The notes under the pieces are model-generated. The model searched no databases and was not told the DNA's origin. It saw nothing but the letters and a program-made list of their open reading frames with translations. A stretch of DNA of 10,714 nucleotides from Anaeromyxobacter dehalogenans. Lineage in GTDB: Bacteria; Myxococcota_A; UBA9042; DTJE01. Positions 6,395 to 10,714 of the stretch are shown here, piece after piece; the first letter of the stretch is position 1, and each line of letters starts with the position of its first letter. The DNA is taken from assembly GCA_020722625.1 (NCBI GenBank), contig DYKK01000088.1, positions 1 to 10,714 of the forward strand, in the 5' to 3' direction. Made by a program: the position numbers and the translations under genes.

Positions 6395-7483
6395 TTACTG
6401 TTTCTCGCGGGGAAAGGCAACGGTTTTTTTTCGGGAGCGGCGCCGTCCTTTCGTGCCGCGGCCCCATGCGGCGATCAGGGCGCGGACCACCGCCTCGCGG
6501 ATCGCGTCGTCGCCCTGGTCGGCGATCCCGGATACCGGGATCTGGAAACCGCCCGAGAACCGGCGGCCTCCGCAGTCCACCGGGGCCCCGAACCGGTCCG
6601 CGAACGCGCGATTGAGAAACTCGTACGGTGATACGACCGGGTTCGAGGAGCGAAACGACCCGATGACCGAGCCGTCCACCACCCCGAAGACGACCACGGC
6701 CTCGGTCCCCTCGGCGTGGATCAGGAAGTCCGCGGCCTGGCCGATGGAGTCCCGGGCCCGGCGGGGGACCCGGCCCGCGAAGGCCACGGCGAAGCCTTCC
6801 TGGGTCTGGAGCGTGCGCAGGGACATCCCCAGCGAGTCCAGGAATCCCCGCCCCCACGGCGTCTGAACCAATGTCCGCATCCACTCGGACGACACGTGAG
6901 GGGCCAGGAGGGCCGCGGCCTCGAAGTCCGCGCGACCTGCGTTCAGCAGGTCCTGGGTGTCCGTCCGGATGCCGTACAGGAGGGCCGTGGCGAGGCGCCG
7001 GACGACCTCCGCGTCCTCCGACCACTCCGGGAACAGGCGGACCGCGTACCGAGTCATGATCGTGGCGGTGCTCCCACAGGTCGGGTCCTGGTGGGCGAAC
7101 AGGGCCCGGGTCCGCACGACCGCGTGATGGTCCACGTGGGCGATCAAAGGCAGCGAGGCCGTGACCGCGACCGGGAGGCGGGCGTTCTGCCGGTCCACGA
7201 CCGCGTACCCGGCGTATCCGACGCGCGGGAGGCGTTCCGCGACCTTCCGGAAGGGGATCCCCAGGAGCCGGATGAAGGTCGCGTTGTCCGGCCGGCTCAC
7301 CACCTCGAAGGTCAGGATGTCCATCCGGACCCCGACGTGCCGGGCGATCAGGCTCAAAGCCCAGGCCGACGACAGACCGTCCGGGTCCGGAGACCCGAGG
7401 ACGGCCGCAAAGAGCCGCCGGCCCTCGAACCGTCCGAGGACGGAGAGCAGTTCCTGAAACCGCGCGTCCGATGCTTCCGGCAT
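6395..7483 (-). CDS. DHH/DHHA1-family phosphoesterase
   Basis: 362-residue protein with the DHH phosphoesterase fold, the superfamily of RecJ, nano-RNase/pAp-phosphatase (NrnA) and related manganese phosphodiesterases. Motif I is SPDPDGLSSA (31-40), where many relatives have His or Asn first. Motif II is Asp97 in VVDRQ, motif III is HVDHH (116-120), then GSTATIMTRY (137-146) and the motif IV region LYGIRTDT (169-176). The C-terminal DHHA1-like part runs from about 250 to 340 and ends in GGRRFSGGF (305-313), a variant of the usual GGHxxAaG substrate loop with Arg for His. A strongly basic tail (347-353) follows. ATG 7483 is the conservative start; a TTG at 7489 is in frame and better spaced from the GGAG (7498-7495). 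The likely substrate is a short oligonucleotide, dinucleotide or pAp, but the altered motifs leave this open. Confidence 0.88.
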   Translation of the reverse strand: MPEASDARFQELLSVLGRFEGRRLFAAVLGSPDPDGLSSAWALSLIARHVGVRMDILTFEVVSRPDNATFIRLLGIPFRKVAERLPRVGYAGYAVVDRQNARLPVAVTASLPLIAHVDHHAVVRTRALFAHQDPTCGSTATIMTRYAVRLFPEWSEDAEVVRRLATALLYGIRTDTQDLLNAGRADFEAAALLAPHVSSEWMRTLVQTPWGRGFLDSLGMSLRTLQTQEGFAVAFAGRVPRRARDSIGQAADFLIHAEGTEAVVVFGVVDGSVIGSFRSSNPVVSPYEFLNRAFADRFGAPVDCGGRRFSGGFQIPVSGIADQGDDAIREAVVRALIAAWGRGTKGRRRSRKKTVAFPREKQ

Positions 7484-7627
7484 TCCCAACGCTTCTCCTT
7501 GATCCCGTGACCCGGCCCGGTCTAGGATCGATCTGATTGTACCACGCTGGCGGAGCGGGCCCCCGCAGCACTCGGACCGACCCGGACCCGCGGGATGAAC
7601 GCGGGGATCGTCAGGGGGCATCGAACT

Positions 7628-7634
7628 GGAGGGG
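7628..7634 (+). promoter_or_regulatory. strong ribosome binding site of the ACT gene
   Basis: GGAGGGG is followed 7 nt later by ATG 7642. It fixes the start of the ACT protein, although the reading frame stays open upstream to 7537. The divergent intergenic region (7490-7641) has a TACAAT hexamer on the minus strand (7541-7536) and TTGATC/TAGGAT on the plus strand (7499-7528, 18-nt spacer), both too weak to call as promoters. Confidence 0.8.
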
Positions 7635-7641
7635 ACATTCG

Positions 7642-8043
7642 ATGAAGGTGATGAAGCAGCTGGCCGTGTTCGTGGCGAACCGTCCCGGCACCCTGGCCGA
7701 GGTCTGCCGGATCCTGGGCGAGCGCGGGATCAGCATCCTGGGCCTCGCGGTGGCCGACGCGGTGGACCACGCGGTCCTGCGGCTCGTGGTGGACAACCCG
7801 GCGGTGGCCGTCCACATCCTGGGGGAGGCCGGCCTCCTCGTGCTCGACACGGACGTCATCGCGGTCCGGCTTCCCAACGGGGCGGGCCGGATGTCGGAAC
7901 TCGGCATGGCCCTCTCCCGGGCGGGGGTCAACATCGAGTACGCGTATGGCGGAATCGGGGAAAGCGATTCCGAGGGGACCCTGTACCTGAAGGTCCAGGA
8001 CGTCGAGAAGGCCCGGGCCGCGCTCGAGGCGTTGGGACTGTAG
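7642..8043 (+). CDS. stand-alone tandem ACT-domain protein
   Basis: 133-residue cytoplasmic protein consisting of two ACT domains and nothing else. The first (about 4-65) carries the hallmark NRPGTLAEVCRILGERGISI. The second (about 70-133) has NGAGRMSELGMALSRAGVNI followed by EYAYGG. ACT pairs usually bind an amino acid at the domain or dimer interface and regulate an attached or partner enzyme. Stand-alone double-ACT proteins of this length (COG4747 type) are common in bacteria, but most have no assigned ligand. The PGTL and GRMSEL loops are the expected ligand-binding turns. It is transcribed away from the DHH gene and converges on the small beta-rich gene at 8075. No amino-acid biosynthetic enzyme is in the window, so its partner is not apparent. 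Confidence 0.92.
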   Translation: MKVMKQLAVFVANRPGTLAEVCRILGERGISILGLAVADAVDHAVLRLVVDNPAVAVHILGEAGLLVLDTDVIAVRLPNGAGRMSELGMALSRAGVNIEYAYGGIGESDSEGTLYLKVQDVEKARAALEALGL

Positions 8044-8065
8044 TCGGGTCCCGCGGTGACCCGAC
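8043..8065. terminator. shared hairpin between convergent genes
   Basis: GTCGGGTC (8043-8050), a 7-nt loop and GACCCGAC (8058-8065) form a perfect 8-bp stem. It begins at the last base of the ACT stop codon and ends 9 nt before the stop of the opposite-strand gene. It could serve both directions, but neither side has a T tract, so intrinsic termination is uncertain. Confidence 0.5.
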
Positions 8066-8074
8066 GCTGCCGGG

Positions 8075-8503
8075 TCACAGGCCCAGGCGCCAGGACAGCA
8101 GGAACGACGGCAATTCCAGCAGGTTGAAGCGCGAGTCCACGTCGGCGAGGAGGATGCCGTCCTTCTCGACCCGCCCGACGAGCGTGGTCATCGAGGAGAT
8201 GGGGTCCAGGAACCGGACGGACTTCCTGCCGAGGAACCGCAGGAGTCCGTCCCCGTCCCGGAACGTGAAGTCATAGACCAGTTCCCGGCCGAAGAACAGG
8301 TCGATCCGCAGCGTCCCCTCGAACGGCGCATCCGTGACGACTCCCTCCATCGTGACGCGGCCCGTGAGCCTCGTGGTCCGGTCCTTGAGGAACGCGGCCA
8401 CGCAGGCCTCGGCCCGGCACGAGAAATCGAAGCGCCCGCACCGGCCGGTGGGCTTGACCTCGCGGAAGTGACCGACCATGTTCTCGCGGAACCAGAACTT
8501 CAT
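8075..8503 (-). CDS. small beta-rich protein resembling the cholesterol-oxidase/GMC-associated module
   Basis: 142-residue soluble protein without signal peptide or membrane helix; mostly predicted beta strands. The order of motifs recalls the module found beside or fused to some GMC-type cholesterol oxidases and alpha/beta hydrolases, as I remember it: an opening FRENMVGHF, then LTGRVTM (46-52), a 'VYDFTFRDGDG' strand pair (76-86), LGRKSVRFLDP (91-101), SSMTTLVGRVEKDG (103-116) and a closing NLLELPSFLLSW (127-138). The enzymatic partner domain is absent. This assignment is pattern memory, not a search. ATG 8503 overlaps the upstream SDR stop (ATGA) and follows a near-perfect Shine-Dalgarno, AAGGAGGT, so it is coupled yet strongly translated in its own right. 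The operon context suggests a lipid- or sterol-related accessory or binding role, which is inference. Confidence 0.8.
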   Translation of the reverse strand: MKFWFRENMVGHFREVKPTGRCGRFDFSCRAEACVAAFLKDRTTRLTGRVTMEGVVTDAPFEGTLRIDLFFGRELVYDFTFRDGDGLLRFLGRKSVRFLDPISSMTTLVGRVEKDGILLADVDSRFNLLELPSFLLSWRLGL

Positions 8504-9642
8504 GCGTCCACCTCCTTTCCTGCCCGGATGGTCGTGTTTCCTTGCCCGCCGGCCGCCGCGGGGACCCAGCCGTGCTCCGCGTACCATTCCTGAGTCCGGG
8601 TCCACCCCTCCTGGAACGACGGGTGCCGGTACGTGAACCCCAGGTCCTTGAGGCGCCGGTTGTCGAAGACCATGTCCCGGACGGCGAAGTCGAGCGCCTC
8701 CTTGTCGAGCCGGGGACGGAGGGGACTCGAGACCCCGGCCTGCCGCGCGGCCTTCCTGTACAGGACCTCGGCCAGCCGGTTGAGGGACCCCAGGAAGACC
8801 TCGCGCGCGAGGATCGGCTTGAGGACGCGCATTGCGGGCGTGGGGTAGCGCAGGCACGGCGGATGCAGGCGCAGCCCCCCGGCGCGAAAGGCGATCGAGA
8901 AGGCGTCGCCGACCGGGACCGCCTCGTCCCCGGCCACGTTGAAGACCCGGCCGTGCGGCTGCGGGGTCTGCACGAGGAACGCCGCGGCCCGGGCCACGTC
9001 CTCGGCGTGGACCCAGTTCGACCGCGGACCCCCGGTCAGGGTGGGGAGGTGTCGCGTGAACAGGCCGAGGACGGACGGGACCGTCGCGAGGGCCCCGGCC
9101 AGCACCTTCCCCCACGGCCCGTAGATCAAGGCCGGGCGCAGGACGTTGACCGTGGGTGGGGACGGCCGGCCGCGCAGGGCCTCCTCGGCGCGCAGTTTGG
9201 TCCGGACGTAGTCGTTGGCGTCCGCCACCGGGGAGTCCTCGGTCATGGGGTCGGGTCCCCCCGGATACACCGACCCGGTCGAAAAGAAGACGAAGTGCCC
9301 GACCCCGGCCTCGCGGGCGGCCTCGTACAGTCGGAGGGTCGCGTGGTAGTTGACCGGCGCGAGTTCCTCCCAGGAGCGCGCGATGTCCACGACGGCCGCG
9401 GCGTGGACGACCGCGGAGGTCCCGGCGACCGCCTTCTCCGGCACTCCCGGCGCGGTCAGGTCCGCCTCCATCACGCGCACGCGTCCCGCGGGCGCCTCCG
9501 GGAACGACGCCCCGGGCACGTCGAGGGCCGTGACGTCGTACCCCGCCTCCACGAGGGCCGGGACCAGGAAGTGCCCCACGGACCCCGCGGCTCCGGTGAC
9601 CAGGACGCGCGGCCGCCTTGATTGAATCTTACGGTTCGCCAT
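8500..9642 (-). CDS. extended SDR, 3beta-hydroxysteroid dehydrogenase/epimerase-like
   Basis: 380-residue NAD(P)-dependent oxidoreductase of the extended short-chain dehydrogenase family. The Rossmann motif is TGAAGSVG (16-23), with Asp41 at the end of the second strand favouring NAD over NADP. HAAAVVD (80-86) follows. The catalytic residues are in FFSTGSVY (119-126) and Tyr145-x3-Lys149 (DYVRTK). LRPALIYGP (168-176) and SNWVHAEDVARA (208-219) are typical of the NAD-dependent epimerase/3beta-HSD group. The C-terminal part (250-360) is longer than in sugar epimerases and carries an amphipathic region around 265-300, as in sterol/NSDHL-type members. ATG 9642 is preceded by GAGGAGG and overlaps the regulator gene by 14 nt; its stop overlaps the next start. 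The substrate is unproven: a hydroxy-steroid, hopanoid or nucleotide sugar are all possible, with the first group favoured by context. Confidence 0.9.
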   Translation of the reverse strand: MANRKIQSRRPRVLVTGAAGSVGHFLVPALVEAGYDVTALDVPGASFPEAPAGRVRVMEADLTAPGVPEKAVAGTSAVVHAAAVVDIARSWEELAPVNYHATLRLYEAAREAGVGHFVFFSTGSVYPGGPDPMTEDSPVADANDYVRTKLRAEEALRGRPSPPTVNVLRPALIYGPWGKVLAGALATVPSVLGLFTRHLPTLTGGPRSNWVHAEDVARAAAFLVQTPQPHGRVFNVAGDEAVPVGDAFSIAFRAGGLRLHPPCLRYPTPAMRVLKPILAREVFLGSLNRLAEVLYRKAARQAGVSSPLRPRLDKEALDFAVRDMVFDNRRLKDLGFTYRHPSFQEGWTRTQEWYAEHGWVPAAAGGQGNTTIRAGKEVDA

Positions 9643-10366
9643 GATGTTCCTCCTCGAGGGGTTGTGCCCGTTCCGCTCGAAGGTCCACCGGGATTTCCAG
9701 CAGCGGTGCCGCGGCCCGCTCGGCCCTGTCCGGGTCGCGCGCCTCCAGGGCCCGGAGCACCTCGCGATGGGCCGCGACCACCCGGTCCGGGTCCCGGTAG
9801 AGGGGCTCGAACACCCCCCGATGCCGGAGGTAGATCGCGCGGATCGCGTTGAGCACGAAGACGAAGACGAGGTTCCGGGTCGCCTCGGCCAGGGCCTGGA
9901 AGCAGTCGAGGTCGGCGACCTGGACCGCCGAGGGCTCGCCCCGGGCCCCGTCGAGCCGGTCCACGAGGTCGCGGTAGGCCCGGATGTGGTCGGGTCGTGC
10001 ACGCGAGGCGGCCAGGCGCACCAGGATCCGTCCGAACATCTCGCGCGCCTCGAGGATGTTCGCCAGGAGGACCGGGTCCGGGCGCCCGCCCCGGAACAGG
10101 AGGTCGGCGAGGATCTCGATGTTCGCGGACCGCAGGTAGTCCCGGACGCGGACCCCGTCGCCCTGCCGGATGGTCACGAACCGCAGGGTCTCGAGGATCT
10201 TCAGGGCCTCGCGCAGGGTCGTCCGCGTGACCTTGAGGACCCCGGCCAGTTCGCGCTCGGAGGGAAGGCGGTCCCCGGGGTGGAACCTCCCGGACACGAT
10301 GTACTGCCGCAGCCGATCGGCGATGGTCGTCGCGAGGTGCCTCCGTTCGACGGCCTCGAGTTCCAT
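9629..10366 (-). CDS. FadR-like GntR-family transcriptional regulator
   Basis: 245-residue regulator, close to the 239 of E. coli FadR. The N-terminal winged helix (about 8-76) has LPSERELA and the recognition helix VTRTTLREAL (47-56), whose VTRTTLRE core is the same as in E. coli FadR. The wing is IRQGDGVRV. A short linker, RSANIEILADLL, resembles FadR's, followed by an all-helical effector domain (about 97-225). This lacks most of the Asp/His ligands of metal-binding FCD regulators: LDCFQALA has Gln where FCD proteins have His, and the last His is absent. That is again FadR-like and suggests an organic ligand such as an acyl-CoA. ATG 10366 is chosen because GGAGG lies 9 nt upstream and because an upstream extension would run through the promoter. 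It heads a three-gene operon and probably represses itself through the palindrome at 10412-10422. Confidence 0.92.
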   Translation of the reverse strand: MELEAVERRHLATTIADRLRQYIVSGRFHPGDRLPSERELAGVLKVTRTTLREALKILETLRFVTIRQGDGVRVRDYLRSANIEILADLLFRGGRPDPVLLANILEAREMFGRILVRLAASRARPDHIRAYRDLVDRLDGARGEPSAVQVADLDCFQALAEATRNLVFVFVLNAIRAIYLRHRGVFEPLYRDPDRVVAAHREVLRALEARDPDRAERAAAPLLEIPVDLRAERAQPLEEEHHGEP

Positions 10367-10390
10367 CGTGGCTCGCCTCCCCGTCGCGAC

Positions 10391-10427
10391 CGGATTGGGC
10401 CGGTCATCGGATGGTCCGACCAATCCG
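10391..10427. repeat. outer inverted repeat around the operator
   Basis: CGGATTGG (10391-10398) and CCAATCCG (10420-10427) are perfect 8-bp inverted arms, 21 nt apart. The right arm overlaps the operator core. A partial match, CCGGTC, lies between them. This may be a second, weaker binding site for the regulator or an mRNA leader hairpin. Confidence 0.5.
10412..10422. promoter_or_regulatory. FadR-type operator (TGGTCCGACCA)
   Basis: A perfect palindrome of two 5-bp half sites around one base. It fits the TGGT-N3-ACCA pattern bound by FadR-subfamily GntR regulators and matches the core of known E. coli FadR sites (for example CTGGTCCGACC). It starts 6 nt downstream of the -10 hexamer and so covers the predicted transcription start. 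A bound regulator would block initiation, implying autorepression of the operon. Confidence 0.75.
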
Positions 10428-10456
10428 AGTATCCGCCCCCTGGACCGGGTTGTCAA
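10428..10456 (-). promoter_or_regulatory. sigma70-type promoter of the regulator-SDR operon
   Basis: On the minus strand, a perfect TTGACA (10456-10451) is separated by exactly 17 nt from GATACT (10433-10428), a four-of-six match to TATAAT. Transcription would begin near 10421, inside the palindromic operator, leaving a leader of about 55 nt before the regulator start codon. This is the best promoter in the window. Confidence 0.75.
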
Positions 10457-10531
10457 GGAAAAATCGAGGGACCCGTGCTCCCACGATCCACCACCGCGAT
10501 TTCGCCGCCACGATTGCCGGTCGTGGCGAGC

Positions 10532-10572
10532 GTCCGGCATCTGGCATCCGGGGTCCGGGATCCGGCATCCGG
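10532..10572. repeat. 20-nt tandem direct repeat, two copies
   Basis: GTCCGGCATCTGGCATCCGG (10532-10551) and GTCCGGGATCCGGCATCCGG (10553-10572) agree at 18 of 20 positions with a 21-nt period. Each copy itself contains related CCGGCAT/GGCATCC words. Confidence 0.7.
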
Positions 10573-10627
10573 TGTCTCGGTGGCCGTGGCTTCGTCGTCA
10601 CACGCCGCCCATCGCGACCAACGTGGT

Positions 10628-10688
10628 CCTGTCACTGACACTGTCACTGAACCTGTCCGCTGAACCTGTCCACTGAATCTGCCCTCTG
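10628..10688. repeat. degenerate 12-13 nt tandem repeat
   Basis: CTGTCACTGA occurs at 10629-10638 and 10641-10650. ACCTGTCCGCTGA (10651-10663) and ACCTGTCCACTGA (10664-10676) follow directly and differ at one base, with a decayed ATCTGCCCTCTG unit after them. About five units of a 12-13 nt repeat are visible. Function is unknown; no protein-coding periodicity is evident. Confidence 0.7.
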
Positions 10689-10714
10689 TCGCGACATCGC
10701 CTGGCAGTCCGTGT

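Larger units (their letters stand above)
10457..10714. other. gene-free stretch at the window end
   Basis: Upstream of the operon promoter I find no coding region with a ribosome binding site, family signal or clear start. The short open frames across it read as low-complexity Pro/Asp/Arg/Ser repeats. It contains the two direct-repeat clusters listed separately. It may be the end or leader of a gene beyond the window. Confidence 0.5.

Noticed and set aside
7499..7528. TTGATC-N18-TAGGAT as a promoter for the ACT gene
   Set aside because: Both hexamers match only four of six bases with an 18-nt spacer, which is near what chance gives in a 150-nt gap.
8500..10002. 500-codon reading of the SDR with an extra N-terminal 120 residues
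   Set aside because: The extra part overlaps the regulator gene in another frame, is Ser/Arg/Thr-rich, and the Rossmann motif sits at the normal place when starting at 9642, where a ribosome binding site is present.
9629..10540. Upstream extension of the regulator to 10540
   Set aside because: It would translate the promoter and operator. ATG 10366 has a ribosome binding site and the winged helix begins directly after it.
10532..10688. CRISPR-like array from the repeat clusters
   Set aside because: Units are 12-21 nt and contiguous, with no unique spacers of regular length and no cas genes.

Overview
The window is GC-rich bacterial DNA, about two thirds G+C or more by eye. It holds eight or nine tightly packed protein genes and one tRNA gene. 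The taxonomic hints are weak. There is a large FG-GAP/VCBS lipoprotein with an acidic Pro/Asp-rich linker after its lipobox. A second protein starts with a short C4 zinc ribbon (CPNCG...CSQCGIVFARW) of a kind I associate with deltaproteobacterial/Myxococcota-type genomes. The tRNA lacks an encoded full CCA. I therefore favour a myxobacterial/deltaproteobacterial-like or comparable environmental lineage, with low certainty. I see no insertion sequence, phage gene, CRISPR array or integrase.

Layout. Positions 165-3251 (+) encode the lipoprotein, followed by a perfect 8-bp hairpin. Positions 3378-4217 (-) encode a zinc-ribbon, three-helix membrane protein that converges on it. Positions 6101 down to 4468 (-) are a two-gene unit: a coiled-coil C4 zinc-ribbon (CdsZ/zf-RING_7 type) protein whose stop overlaps the GTG start of a PflX-like radical SAM protein. 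Upstream on the same strand are several hairpins including a good intrinsic terminator (6166-6185), then a CAU-anticodon tRNA (6299-6371), then a DHH-family phosphoesterase (6395-7483). Divergent from that gene is a stand-alone tandem ACT-domain protein (7642-8043, +).

The right end, 10366 down to 8075 (-), is a three-gene operon with overlapping reading frames: a FadR-like GntR regulator, a 3beta-HSD-like extended SDR, and a 142-residue protein resembling the small beta-rich module associated with GMC/cholesterol-oxidase proteins. It has a clear sigma70-type promoter (TTGACA, 17-nt spacer, GATACT). An 11-bp perfect palindrome, TGGTCCGACCA, lies where transcription should start and matches the core of the E. 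coli FadR operator. I read this as an autoregulated operon for lipid, fatty-acyl or sterol-like metabolism. The operator and promoter are seen directly; the substrate is inference.

The last ~250 bases (10457-10714) hold no gene I can support, but contain two short direct-repeat clusters. The most interesting system here is the FadR-like/SDR/small-module operon. The zinc-ribbon plus orphan radical SAM pair is second.
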